NCBI RefSeq assembly: GCF_900109195.1
Contig: NZ_FNZG01000002.1
Location: 814,191-878,190 of the forward strand
From: Pseudooceanicola nitratireducens
Lineage (GTDB): Bacteria; Pseudomonadota; Alphaproteobacteria; Rhodobacterales; Rhodobacteraceae
DNA length: 64,000 bases
Direction: 5' to 3'
Position 1 is the first letter of the stretch. Each line of letters begins with the position of its first letter. The notes under the pieces are model-generated. The model was given only the letters and a program-made list of their open reading frames with translations. It searched no databases and was not told where the DNA came from. Positions 33,206-41,998 of the stretch are shown piece after piece. The position numbers were made by a program, and so were the translations under genes.

Positions 33206-34726
33206 ATGAACGAGATGACCCAAGTAGCGGCCGAATACACGTCGCCCTTCAAGGACCGCTATGACAACTTCATCGGCGGCACCTTCGTCGCCCCGGTGAA
33301 GGACCAGTATTTCGACAACATCACCCCGATCACCGGCGCGAAGGTCTGTGAAGTGGCCCGCTCGACCGCCGAGGACGTGGAGCTTGCGCTGGACGCCGCC
33401 CATGCCGCCAAGGAAGCCTGGGGCCGCACCAGCGCGACCGAGCGCAGCAACATCCTGCTGAAGATCGCCGACCGGATCGAAGAGAACCTGGATCTGATCG
33501 CCACCGCCGAGACCTGGGACAACGGCAAGCCGATCCGCGAAACCGTGAACGCCGACATCCCGCTGGCGGTCGACCACTTCCGCTACTTCGCCGGTGTCCT
33601 GCGCGCGCAGGAAGGCAACATGTCGGAAATCGACCACGACACCGTGGCCTACCACTTCCACGAACCGCTTGGCGTTGTCGGCCAGATCATTCCCTGGAAC
33701 TTCTCGGTCCTGATGGCGGCCTGGAAACTGGCCCCCGCGCTGGCGGCCGGCAACTGCATCGTGCTGAAGCCCGCGGAACAGACCCCGGCGGCGATCATGG
33801 TGCTGATGGAATGCATCGCCGACCTGCTGCCTGCCGGTGTGCTCAACATCGTCAACGGCATGGGCCCCGAGGTCGGTGGCCCGCTGGCGGAAAGCCCGCG
33901 CATCGCCAAGATCGCCTTTACCGGCTCGACCGAGACGGGGCGCATCGTGATGAAGGCCGCGACCAAGAACCTGATCCCGGTCACGCTGGAGCTGGGCGGC
34001 AAGTCCCCCAACATCTTCTTCAGCGATGTCATGGCCGAGGATGACGCTTTCCTCGACAAGGCGGTCGAAGGCTTTGTCCTGTTCGCCTTCAACCAGGGCG
34101 AGGTCTGCACCTGCCCGAGCCGCGCGCTGATCCAGGAAGACATCTACGAGGAATTCATCAAGCGCTGCATCGCGCGGGTTGAAGCCATCGTGCAGGGCGA
34201 TCCCCGCGACATGAACACCATGGTCGGCGCGCAGGCATCGAAGGAACAGCAGGAGAAGATCAAATCCTACCTCACCATCGGTGTCGAGGAAGGGGCCGAG
34301 GTCCTGGCAGGCGGCGCAGAGGCGCGGTTCAACGGCGACATCGCCGGCGGCTATTACATCCAGCCGACCATCCTGAAGGGCCACAACAAGATGCGCGTCT
34401 TCCAGGAGGAAATCTTCGGCCCGGTCGTGTCGGTGACCACCTTCAAGGACGAAGCCGAGGCGCTGGCGATCGCCAATGACACCATGTACGGCCTGGGCGC
34501 CGGTGTCTGGACCCGCGACGGCACCCGTGCCTACCGCTTCGGCCGCGAGATCGAGGCCGGCCGCGTCTGGGTGAACAACTATCACGCCTATCCGGCCCAT
34601 GCGGCCTTTGGCGGATACAAGCAGTCGGGCATCGGGCGTGAAACGCACAAGATGATGCTGGACCACTACCAGCAGACCAAGAACATGCTGGTGTCCTACA
34701 ACCCCAACAAGCTGGGTTTCTTCTAA
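33206..34726 (+). CDS. NAD-dependent aldehyde dehydrogenase (acetaldehyde/ExaC-type)
   Basis: A 506-residue cytoplasmic enzyme oxidising an aldehyde to the acid, with all catalytic elements present: [31 protein letters not shown] (NAD site), Glu262 in LELGGKSPN and nucleophile Cys301 in [11 protein letters not shown]. The strong similarity in style to the group that includes ExaC/AcoD acetaldehyde dehydrogenases suggests ethanol or acetoin-derived aldehydes as substrates. ACAGGAGGACTACC precedes the ATG. The adjacent AcoR-like regulator and palindrome make induction by alcohol/aldehyde likely. A good terminator follows. Confidence 0.94.
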   Translation: MNEMTQVAAEYTSPFKDRYDNFIGGTFVAPVKDQYFDNITPITGAKVCEVARSTAEDVELALDAAHAAKEAWGRTSATERSNILLKIADRIEENLDLIATAETWDNGKPIRETVNADIPLAVDHFRYFAGVLRAQEGNMSEIDHDTVAYHFHEPLGVVGQIIPWNFSVLMAAWKLAPALAAGNCIVLKPAEQTPAAIMVLMECIADLLPAGVLNIVNGMGPEVGGPLAESPRIAKIAFTGSTETGRIVMKAATKNLIPVTLELGGKSPNIFFSDVMAEDDAFLDKAVEGFVLFAFNQGEVCTCPSRALIQEDIYEEFIKRCIARVEAIVQGDPRDMNTMVGAQASKEQQEKIKSYLTIGVEEGAEVLAGGAEARFNGDIAGGYYIQPTILKGHNKMRVFQEEIFGPVVSVTTFKDEAEALAIANDTMYGLGAGVWTRDGTRAYRFGREIEAGRVWVNNYHAYPAHAAFGGYKQSGIGRETHKMMLDHYQQTKNMLVSYNPNKLGFF

Positions 34727-34773
34727 GGCTCCTCTCTCGGCCTTGGCCTGACGTTTCTCCCTGTCAGGCATGG

Positions 34774-34805
34774 GACCGGCTGCCCCCTGGGGCGGCCGGT
34801 CTTTT
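34774..34805 (+). terminator. Rho-independent terminator of the aldehyde dehydrogenase gene
   Basis: GACCGGC ... GCCGGTC outer arms with an inner GCCCC/GGGGC stem are followed by TTTT. Confidence 0.85.
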
Positions 34806-34873
34806 ACTGTGCGCGGCTGTTAAGCGACGTGCCGATCCAGGCGCGGATCACCGGATCGGCCCGCGCCACAGGG

Positions 34874-36322
34874 TCAGATCGGGTAGTGCAGCGGTCCGTC
34901 CTGCAGGGTGATCCAGCGCAGTTCGGTGAACTCGTCGATGCCCCAGATGCCGCCGAACCGCCCATAGCCCGAGGCCTTGACGCCGCCAAAGGGCATCTGC
35001 GCCTCGTCATGGACCGTGGGGCCGTTGACGTGGCAGATGCCGCTTTCGATCCGCTTGGCCACCGACAGCGCGGCCATGGTGTCACGGCCGAAGACCGCCG
35101 CCGACAGGCCAAAGTCGCTTTCATTGGCGATGCGCACGGCCTCGTCCACGGATCCGGCGCGGATGATGGCGACGACAGGTCCAAAGCTTTCCTCGGAATA
35201 GATCCGCATCTCGGGGGTGACATGGTCCAGCGCGGCGGCGTTCAGCATCGTGGCTTCTCCGCCGCCCGCAATCAGGGTCGCGCCCTTGTCGGTGGCGTCG
35301 GCGATCAGGTCGGTGATCCGTTCCGCCGCAGCCATGTTGACCAGCGATCCAAGCGGGGTGTCGCCCTGGCGGGGATCGCCGGCGCGCAGGCTGGCGACCT
35401 TTTCGGCGAAGGCCTGGACAAAGGCATCGCCTGCCGCGCCCACGGTGATGATCCGTTCGGTCGACATGCAGATCTGGCCCTGGTTCATGTAGGCTCCGAA
35501 ACCGGCGGCGGCGACGGCGGCGTCGATATCGGCATCCTCAAGCACGATCATCGGGGCCTTGCCGCCCAGTTCCAGAAGGGCAGGCTTCAAGTGCCGGCCG
35601 CAGAGTTCGCTGATGATCCGGCCGACCCGGGTCGAGCCGGTGAAATTCACCCGCCGGATCGCCGGATGTTCGATCAGCGCGGCGACGACCTGCGGCGCCT
35701 CCTCGGGGTCGTTGGAAACGGCGTTGATGACGCCTTCGGGGAAGCCCGCCTCGGCCACGGCCTCGACGATCAGGGCATGGACGCGGGGGCAAAGCTCGGA
35801 CGTCTTCATGACCACGGTATTGCCGCAGGCCAGCGGCGTGGCGATGGCGCGCACGCCCAGGATCACCGGCGCGTTCCAGGGGGCCATGGCCAGCACCACG
35901 CCCGCGGGCTGACGGATCGCCATGGCGGTGGATCCGGGCCGGTTCGAGGGGATCACGTCGCCCTTGATCTGGGTGGTCAGCGATGCGGCCTCGACCAGCA
36001 TGTCGGCGGCCAGCATGCAGTTGAAGCGCGCCCAGGCCTCGGTCGCGCCGATTTCGTCCTTCATCGCCTGCACGATGTCATCCGACCGGGCGATCAGGTT
36101 CTCGGACGCCGCCAGCAGCTTCTTGCGGCGTTCCCCGGGCGAGGTGGCGGACCAGGTGGCAAAGGCGCCGGCGGCGGCATCCACCGCGCGGGCCACGTCG
36201 TTCAGCGATGCGGCGGCGGCTTCGGTCACGACCTCACCGCTGATCGGGTTGGCGCGGGTGAAGGTCCGGTCGCCCTCGGCAGCCACGTAAGCGCCGTTGA
36301 TATAGAGATTGAGCTTGGTCAT
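34874..36322 (-). CDS. Aldehyde dehydrogenase, salicylaldehyde/vanillin dehydrogenase-like
   Basis: A 482-residue NAD(P)-dependent aldehyde dehydrogenase. It has PWNAPVILGVRAIATPLACG, FTGSTRVGRII, catalytic Glu in LLELGGKAPM and nucleophile Cys285 in NQGQICMSTER. The terminal GIDEFTELRWITLQDGP pattern is characteristic of the benzaldehyde/salicylaldehyde/vanillin dehydrogenase group, hence an aromatic aldehyde is favoured. It is the last gene of the minus-strand Liv-type transporter operon, only 11 bases past the LivF-like gene, so it likely metabolises what the transporter imports. Substrate not determinable from sequence. Confidence 0.9.
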   Translation of the reverse strand: MTKLNLYINGAYVAAEGDRTFTRANPISGEVVTEAAAASLNDVARAVDAAAGAFATWSATSPGERRKKLLAASENLIARSDDIVQAMKDEIGATEAWARFNCMLAADMLVEAASLTTQIKGDVIPSNRPGSTAMAIRQPAGVVLAMAPWNAPVILGVRAIATPLACGNTVVMKTSELCPRVHALIVEAVAEAGFPEGVINAVSNDPEEAPQVVAALIEHPAIRRVNFTGSTRVGRIISELCGRHLKPALLELGGKAPMIVLEDADIDAAVAAAGFGAYMNQGQICMSTERIITVGAAGDAFVQAFAEKVASLRAGDPRQGDTPLGSLVNMAAAERITDLIADATDKGATLIAGGGEATMLNAAALDHVTPEMRIYSEESFGPVVAIIRAGSVDEAVRIANESDFGLSAAVFGRDTMAALSVAKRIESGICHVNGPTVHDEAQMPFGGVKASGYGRFGGIWGIDEFTELRWITLQDGPLHYPI

Positions 36323-36333
36323 GGGCTCTCCTG

Positions 36334-37056
36334 TCAGCGAGTTTCGGCCAGGGATCCGCCCAGGAAGGCGCGGATCACGGCGGGGTCGGATTTGATGTCG
36401 GCGGCGGGGCCGGACTTGGTGATGCGCCCGACCTCCATCAGGTAGGCGTCATCCGCCAGTTCCAGCGTGGCGCGGGCGTTCTGTTCGACGATCAGGATCG
36501 TCAGGCCGGTGGCGCGGATGCGGGCGAGGGCGGCGAAGACCTCTTTCACCACGATGGGGGCCAGTCCAAGCGAGGGTTCGTCCAGAAGCAGCAGGTCGGG
36601 GTTCGACATCAGCGCGCGGCCGATGGCCACCATCTGCTGTTCGCCGCCCGACATGGTGCCGGCGATCTGGCCCCTGCGTTGCGCCAGCTTGGGAAACAGG
36701 GTCAGGACCTCGTCCATCCGGGCGGCGGCCCCCTGGCCCGCGCGGGCGGGCAGGGCGCCAAGCGCCAGGTTGTCGGCCACGGTCATGGCGGGGAAGATCC
36801 CGCGCCCCTCGGGGACCAGGGCGATGCCTTCCTCGACCAGGCGATGCGAAGGCAGGCGCAGCAGCGATTTCCCGCGATAGAGGATATCGCCCGAGGCCGG
36901 GCGGATCCGCCCGCCAACTGCCCCAAGGAGCGAGGATTTGCCCGCCCCATTGGCCCCGAGGATGGCGACCATGCGGCCCTGTGTTGCGGTCAGGCTGGCG
37001 CGGTCCAGCGCGACATGCTTGCCATAGGTGATGGTCACGTCACGGATCTCAAGCAT
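36334..37056 (-). CDS. livF: Branched-chain-type ABC transporter ATPase (LivF)
   Basis: A 240-residue HAAT-family ATPase. Walker A GANGAGKSS, signature MSGGEQQ, Walker B LLLLDEPSLGLAP and the switch histidine region are all present. The start at 37056 overlaps the preceding LivG-like stop by 8 bases. As LivF partner of a five-component importer, it pairs with LivG. Next to an aromatic-aldehyde-dehydrogenase-like gene and controlled by an AraC protein, this importer could carry an aromatic acid rather than an amino acid, as several Liv-type systems do. Confidence 0.93.
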   Translation of the reverse strand: MLEIRDVTITYGKHVALDRASLTATQGRMVAILGANGAGKSSLLGAVGGRIRPASGDILYRGKSLLRLPSHRLVEEGIALVPEGRGIFPAMTVADNLALGALPARAGQGAAARMDEVLTLFPKLAQRRGQIAGTMSGGEQQMVAIGRALMSNPDLLLLDEPSLGLAPIVVKEVFAALARIRATGLTILIVEQNARATLELADDAYLMEVGRITKSGPAADIKSDPAVIRAFLGGSLAETR

Positions 37057-37777
37057 CGACCTCTCCTCCCAGGTAGGCGGTGATGACGGAGGGGTCGGAC
37101 AGGGCCGCATCGGTCGCCTCGTCCGCGATCAGCTGGCCCGAGTTCATCACCACGACCCGCGGGCACAGCGCCCGCACCGCGTCGATGATGTGTTCGACCA
37201 TGAGGATCGTCAGCCCGCCTTGATGCAGCTTGCGGATCAGGTCGATGCCCTCGGACAGTTCGGTCGGGTTGAGGCCGGCCAGCCATTCGTCCAGCAACAG
37301 GATCTCGGGTTCGGCGGCCAGGGCGCGGGCCAGTTCCAGGCGCTTCTGGTCGATATAGGTCAGATCGCCGGCCTGGGCCTCGGCCCGGTCGGACAGGCCG
37401 ACCATCTCCAGCGCCTCGCGGGCGACCCGTTCGGCGGCGCGGCCCCAGTGGGCGTTGTGGCCGAAGACGGCGGTGATCTTGACGTTCTCGATCAGCGACA
37501 GCGACGGCAGGATGCGCACCAGCTGAAAGGTCCGGGCGACCCCGGCACGGGCGATGCGGTCGCGGCGCAGCCCGGTCAGGCGCTGGCCGTTCAACCGGAT
37601 CTCTCCGGCGGTGGCGGGCAGGGCCCCCGAGACCAGGTTGATCAGCGTCGTCTTGCCCGATCCGTTCGGCCCCAGAAGGCCGACGATCTCGCCCTTCTTC
37701 AGGGTAAAGGACACGCCATCCACGGCCCTCAGCCCGCCGAACTGCTTCACGGCCCCTTTGATCGACAGGAAACTCAT
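37049..37777 (-). CDS. livG: Branched-chain-type ABC transporter ATPase (LivG), variant signature
   Basis: A 242-residue HAAT-family ATPase. Walker A is GPNGSGKTT and Walker B region EILLLDEWLAGLNP. The ABC signature position reads LTYIDQKRLELARAL rather than the usual LSxGxxRRLE, a form seen in part of the LivG family. It overlaps its neighbours on both sides (4 bases with LivM, 8 with LivF). Function: nucleotide-driven transport with LivF through the LivH-LivM pore. Confidence 0.93.
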   Translation of the reverse strand: MSFLSIKGAVKQFGGLRAVDGVSFTLKKGEIVGLLGPNGSGKTTLINLVSGALPATAGEIRLNGQRLTGLRRDRIARAGVARTFQLVRILPSLSLIENVKITAVFGHNAHWGRAAERVAREALEMVGLSDRAEAQAGDLTYIDQKRLELARALAAEPEILLLDEWLAGLNPTELSEGIDLIRKLHQGGLTILMVEHIIDAVRALCPRVVVMNSGQLIADEATDAALSDPSVITAYLGGEVDA

Positions 37778-38700
37778 GTCCGTGCCTCCTTGGTCTGCGG
37801 GGCCTTGCGGGCGGTCAGGGTTTCAAGCTTGGCCAGAAGGCCGTTCGGCACCAGAAAGACGACCCCGATGAACAGAAGGCCCAGGAAGATCGGGTAGGTG
37901 TCGGGGAAGTTCGACGACAGGTATTCAAAGGCCAGGAACAGCGGCACGGCACCCAGGGCCGGGCCCCACAGCCTGTTCGCCCCGCCCAGCAGCGCCATGA
38001 TCACGGTCAGGAAGCTGACGGTCGGATTGAAGACGATCGCCGGTTCCACGTAGACATAGCGAGGAGAGGTGATCGCCCCGGCCAGCGTCAGGATCATCGC
38101 CGACAGCACGAAGGCGATCAGCTTGGTCCTTGCCAGGTTGATGCCGGAATGCGCGGCCACGGTTTCATCGTCACCGATCACCCGCAAAGCCAGACCCAGG
38201 CGGGACCGGTTGATCCAGGCAGTCAGCGCGAGGGTCGCCGCCCCAAGCGCCAGCATCTGCCAGTAAATCTGCCGCGTGGTGATATCCAGGAAGATATAGC
38301 GGCCCAGGGTGCCGGTCACGTTGACCTCGTACCAGGTGATCAGCTGGCGGGTCAGCTCGGCCAGGCCGAAGCTGAAGATGACGAAATAGACGCCCTGAAG
38401 CCGCAGGGTCGACAGGCCGACCACCAGCGCCATGGCCCCGCCGATCAGCGCGGCACAGGCCAGCACGGCGGGATAGGGCAGGGCCTCGTTCAGGACGGCG
38501 ACGGTGTAGGCCCCGGTGCCATAGAAGGCGACTGTGGCCAGCGAGATATAGTGCGTCTGCCCCGAAAACAGCGCCCAGGCCGATGCGAGGGTGACATAGG
38601 TCGCAGCCCCGATCAGCAGGCCCAACCCATAGTCCGAGATATAGTTGGGCAGCACGGTCAGCAGTGCCAGCCCGATCAGGGGAAGCAGGATCCGGATCAT
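37774..38700 (-). CDS. livM: Branched-chain-type ABC transporter permease (LivM)
   Basis: A 308-residue inner-membrane permease with about eight to ten hydrophobic helices, including GAYTVAVLNEALPYPAVLA and the conserved cytoplasmic loop RVIGDDETVAAHSGINLAR that engages the ATPase. The ATG at 38700 forms an ATGA overlap with the LivH stop; the longer frame starting 11 codons upstream would lie inside livH. It forms the heterodimeric channel with LivH. Confidence 0.93.
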   Translation of the reverse strand: MIRILLPLIGLALLTVLPNYISDYGLGLLIGAATYVTLASAWALFSGQTHYISLATVAFYGTGAYTVAVLNEALPYPAVLACAALIGGAMALVVGLSTLRLQGVYFVIFSFGLAELTRQLITWYEVNVTGTLGRYIFLDITTRQIYWQMLALGAATLALTAWINRSRLGLALRVIGDDETVAAHSGINLARTKLIAFVLSAMILTLAGAITSPRYVYVEPAIVFNPTVSFLTVIMALLGGANRLWGPALGAVPLFLAFEYLSSNFPDTYPIFLGLLFIGVVFLVPNGLLAKLETLTARKAPQTKEART

Positions 38701-39566
38701 GAGCGTGCTCCGAACAGGCCCTGGGGTCGCCACAGCAGGACGGCCAGGAAGATGGCAAAGGTCGCGGCCAGGGTCAGGCCGGGGTCGATGGCGGTGGCGA
38801 CGAAGGTCTCCAGCAGGCCCAGGGCAAAGCCCGCGGCCAGCGCGCCGGGCACATTGCCGACGCCGCCCATGATGACGATCACCAGTGCCTTCATGGTGAA
38901 GACCACGCCGTCGGTGGCGGAAAACGTCTGGTACATCGACACCGAGGCCCCGCCGATGGCCGCCAGGGCCGAGCCGAGGGCGAAGCCCTGGCGCGCCACG
39001 CGGTTGACGTCGATGCCGACCAGCGGGGCGGATCCGGGCGTCAGGGCGACGGCGCGCATCCGCAAGCCCCAGCTGGTGGTGCGCAGGGCGGTGACCAGCG
39101 CGGTGCCGGCAAGGATGCAGATCCCGAAGGCGATCAGCCGGTTCAGCGCGACCGACACGCCAAGGACCGACACGCCCCGGTCGAGATAGGAGATCGAGGT
39201 GAAATCGGCCCCGAAGCTGACCAGCAGCACGCCCTGGATCAGGAACAGCAAGCCGAAGGTGGCGAGGATGCTGTCGACCTCAAGCCGTCCGCTGCCGCCG
39301 GATCGGGCCACCAGCGGGCGCATCATCACCTGGTACAACAGCCAGCCCGCGCCATAGCCCGCCAGCGCGATCGCCGGCAGCGACAGCAGCGGCGACAGGC
39401 CCGCGCCCTGGAAGAAGGCCACGACCAGGAAGGCGGCGGCGAGTGTCAGCTCGCCATAGGCGAGGTTCATGATCCGTGCGATCCCGTATTGCAGCGTCAG
39501 CCCAAGCGCCAAAAGCGCATAGGTGCCACCCAGTACGAGCCCGAGGATGAGGGTCGTCATCAACAT
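38697..39566 (-). CDS. livH: Branched-chain-type ABC transporter permease (LivH)
   Basis: A 289-residue permease with eight or so membrane helices. The N-terminal LVLGGTYALLALGLTLQYGI and MNLAYGEL are LivH hallmarks, and the later RMRAVALTPGSAPLVGID loop is the ATPase-coupling region. It is second in the binding protein-H-M-G-F-aldehyde dehydrogenase operon, beginning about 94 bases after the binding-protein stop. Confidence 0.93.
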   Translation of the reverse strand: MLMTTLILGLVLGGTYALLALGLTLQYGIARIMNLAYGELTLAAAFLVVAFFQGAGLSPLLSLPAIALAGYGAGWLLYQVMMRPLVARSGGSGRLEVDSILATFGLLFLIQGVLLVSFGADFTSISYLDRGVSVLGVSVALNRLIAFGICILAGTALVTALRTTSWGLRMRAVALTPGSAPLVGIDVNRVARQGFALGSALAAIGGASVSMYQTFSATDGVVFTMKALVIVIMGGVGNVPGALAAGFALGLLETFVATAIDPGLTLAATFAIFLAVLLWRPQGLFGARS

Positions 39567-39660
39567 GGAGTGTCCTTGGGAAGGGCGGCCCGCACCGTTT
39601 GGCGCATCCCTTTGACGCGGGCCGTTTCATCTTGGGTCGTTTCTTTGCGGAAACGGTGGC

Positions 39661-40878
39661 TTACCACTCGGGCTTGGGGATCACGGGCGCGCTTGCCCCG
39701 TCCTTGTCGCCGGGGTTCACGGCGCGGAAGGCCCCGCCCTGCCACTGGCCGACCCACCACAGGTCGCGCAGCTGGTTGTCCTCCAGCTTGACCTCGCCGA
39801 TCACCGTCTCGAAGGTCCCGCCCGACAGTTCAGCGGCCAGGGCCGCGTGGTCAAGGCCGACCCGTTCCACCGCCTGTTCCAGCATCTCGAGCGAGGCATA
39901 GGTGATGGCCGAGGCCCAGCTGTCCGGGGCCTTGCCGGTGAATTCGGTGTGGCGGGCAAAATAATCCTGGATCGCGGGGCTGTCGGCATTGACGCCGCCG
40001 ATGGCCATCACGCCCTCGGCCTTGCCGTCGGCCACGCCGGGATAGATCGGAAAGGCACCGCCGACCGAGATGTAGAAGACCTTGGGGTTATAGCCCATGG
40101 ACTGCGCCGTCTTGGTCATGCCGAAGCTGCCCGGCGGGTAGGAGAAGGCGACGAAACTGTCCGCGCCGGATCCCTGTGCCTCGCTCATGAGGGCGGCGAA
40201 ATCCGAGGTGCCAAGGGGGTAAGTCTTGTCATAGACCAGTTCGAACCCGGCCTCTTCGAAGGCGGGGCGCGCGCCGTTGATCAGGTCGATGCCAAAGCCG
40301 TCCGCGACCGAGACGACGGCGACTTTGCCGTTGATCGTGCCGGCGTCGCGGGCGGCAGCCAGCACGTCGACCAGGCCCTTGGCATAATCATGCCCGCCGC
40401 CCAGCATCCAGAAGCTGCGGTCCCAACGGGCGGCGAATTCGGGTGCCTTGTCGGTCACGGCGGTCACGGCCAGCTGGGGATAGCCGAACTTGGCCATCAG
40501 GGGCGCGATCGCCAGGTTGGCGCCGGTGCCCCAGGGCGGCAGGATCAGGTCGACCTTGTCCTGGGATGCAAGCCGTTCGATGGCGCGCACCAGGTCCTGG
40601 TTGGCCGACCGGTTGTCGTATTCCACCACCTCGATCATCTTCTTGCTGCCGTCGGGCAGGGTCAGGCCGCCGGCCTTGTTCACGCTGTCGACCCAGAGTT
40701 CGTAGTTGGGGATCGTGGTGATGCCTGCGCCGGTGGCGCTTGGACCCGTGCGGGCGACGGCATAGCCGATCTTGACGGTGTCGCCCTCGGCCAGGGCCAT
40801 GCCCGCGGTCAGGGCCAGCGTGGACGTCACGCCAAACGAAAGCGCGCGCAGGGCTGCGCGCCGCGAAATTCCAGTCAT
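39661..40878 (-). CDS. Branched-chain-type ABC transporter substrate-binding protein
   Basis: A 405-residue periplasmic type I binding protein (Peripla_BP_6). The N-terminus MTGISRRAALRALSFGVTST carries twin arginines and a hydrophobic stretch to about residue 33, so either Tat or Sec export is possible. The core begins with DTVKIGYAVARTGPSATGAG. ATG at 40878 is chosen for AAAGGGAGGAAACC upstream; the frame is open for 62 more codons without such a site. First gene of the importer operon; divergent from the AraC gene, with direct-repeat operator sequences between. Ligand unknown, perhaps an aromatic or amide compound. Confidence 0.92.
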   Translation of the reverse strand: MTGISRRAALRALSFGVTSTLALTAGMALAEGDTVKIGYAVARTGPSATGAGITTIPNYELWVDSVNKAGGLTLPDGSKKMIEVVEYDNRSANQDLVRAIERLASQDKVDLILPPWGTGANLAIAPLMAKFGYPQLAVTAVTDKAPEFAARWDRSFWMLGGGHDYAKGLVDVLAAARDAGTINGKVAVVSVADGFGIDLINGARPAFEEAGFELVYDKTYPLGTSDFAALMSEAQGSGADSFVAFSYPPGSFGMTKTAQSMGYNPKVFYISVGGAFPIYPGVADGKAEGVMAIGGVNADSPAIQDYFARHTEFTGKAPDSWASAITYASLEMLEQAVERVGLDHAALAAELSGGTFETVIGEVKLEDNQLRDLWWVGQWQGGAFRAVNPGDKDGASAPVIPKPEW

Positions 40879-40985
40879 GGTTTCCTCCCTTTCAGCCGGT
40901 TTTGGCCGGCCAGATGCGCCTAAGGCGGTCCCCGCAGGGCGGGTCCGACTTGGCTGAGACACAGGATAGTCCCGGTCCGGCAGGG

Positions 40986-41021
40986 CAATAAATGCACTTG
41001 CGGGGCCAATAATTGCACTTG
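40986..41021. promoter_or_regulatory. Two 15-bp direct repeats, AraC-type operator
   Basis: CAATAAATGCACTTG (40986-41000) and CAATAATTGCACTTG (41007-41021) differ at one base and start 21 bases apart, two helical turns. Spacing on one DNA face is typical of AraC-family operators. They lie in the divergent gap between the importer binding protein and the AraC gene. Confidence 0.8.
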
Positions 41022-41062
41022 TGCTTGATTTTTGGTGGGCTGGGCGCAAGTCTGCGGGCATC

Positions 41063-41938
41063 ATGCCTGTGCCCTATCGTCCCGCCCCGCCGCGCCGTCC
41101 GACCCCCGGTCTTCAGCGGATCCGTAGCCCGCTGTCGCGGGTGGCCTATGGCTTGCCCAAGGGTGCGGCGCATCTGCTGGTGCTGGAATATGGACGAGTG
41201 CATCTGGCGCTGAAGGACGGGGCCCGGATGCCCGATCACGACGGGCCCAGGCTGCTGTGGTGGGTCGGGTCCGCGCCGCGCGAACTGGTGGTTGGGGCGG
41301 GCACGCGCGGCAGTCTTCTGACCGTGCCCGAGGCGGCGCTGATGCAGGCGCTTCCGACCACGCCGATCGGTGAACAGATGCAGCGCACCCTGACGCAGGA
41401 CCTGGACCTGGCGGTCGAAAGCTTTGGCAATATCCCCGACCTGCTGGACGGTTTCTCCACGGAACGCCAGGGCGGAGATCCCGGGGCCGAGATCGCCACC
41501 GCGCATTACCTGTCGCTGATCCTGTTGCAGCTGTGGCGGCGGGCGCGGAAGGACCTGGTGCACCTGGGGGGCGCGCCGCAGGGGCTGTCGGAACGGTTCA
41601 TCCTGCTGGCCGCACAGCGCGCCCGCGATCACCTGCCGGTCGAGGATTACGCGCGCGAGCTGAAGGTCAGCCGCGACCGCCTTGGCTCGGCCGTCAAGCG
41701 GGCGACGGGGCTGTCGCCGCGCGCCTATCTGCACCGGTTGCTTCTGCGCGACGCGATGGAGCTTTTGGCCAATACCGGCAGCCCGGTCAGCCAGGTGGCC
41801 TTTCGCCTCGGGTTCGTCGATCCGGCCTATTTCACCCGCTTCTTCAAGCGCGAGACGGGGCAGAACCCGGCCGCCTTCCGCAAATCCTATCGCCGCAGGG
41901 AAGCCAGCGAACCGCAAAGCTTTGCCGCCTGGCCCTGA
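41063..41938 (+). CDS. AraC-family transcriptional regulator
   Basis: A protein of about 291 residues with an N-terminal ligand-sensing domain and a C-terminal double helix-turn-helix (about residues 205-280; ARELKVSRDRLGSAVKRATG and SQVAFRLGFVDPAYFTRFFKRETGQNP, the second matching the AraC signature). ATG at 41063 is preferred because a GTG at 41021 would start within the operator repeat; ribosome sites are poor for both. Divergent from the Liv-type importer/aromatic-aldehyde dehydrogenase operon, which it probably activates. Confidence 0.88.
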   Translation: MPVPYRPAPPRRPTPGLQRIRSPLSRVAYGLPKGAAHLLVLEYGRVHLALKDGARMPDHDGPRLLWWVGSAPRELVVGAGTRGSLLTVPEAALMQALPTTPIGEQMQRTLTQDLDLAVESFGNIPDLLDGFSTERQGGDPGAEIATAHYLSLILLQLWRRARKDLVHLGGAPQGLSERFILLAAQRARDHLPVEDYARELKVSRDRLGSAVKRATGLSPRAYLHRLLLRDAMELLANTGSPVSQVAFRLGFVDPAYFTRFFKRETGQNPAAFRKSYRRREASEPQSFAAWP

Positions 41939-41944
41939 GGCACG

Positions 41945-41975
41945 AAAAAGGCCCCCCGCAGCGATGCGAGGGGCC
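41945..41975. terminator. Terminator between convergent AraC and TRAP operon 2
   Basis: The minus strand reads GGCCCCTCGCA-TCGC-TGCGGGGGGCC followed by TTTTT, a canonical terminator for the minus-strand TRAP operon; the same hairpin also ends the AraC gene. Confidence 0.8.
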
Positions 41976-41998
41976 GGTGCAGACCATCTTGGCCGGGC

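Noticed and set aside
41021-41062. GTG at 41021 as the AraC start
   Set aside because: The codon falls on the last base of the second operator repeat, so transcription would probably start downstream; ATG at 41063 is retained, with the GTG noted as an alternative.
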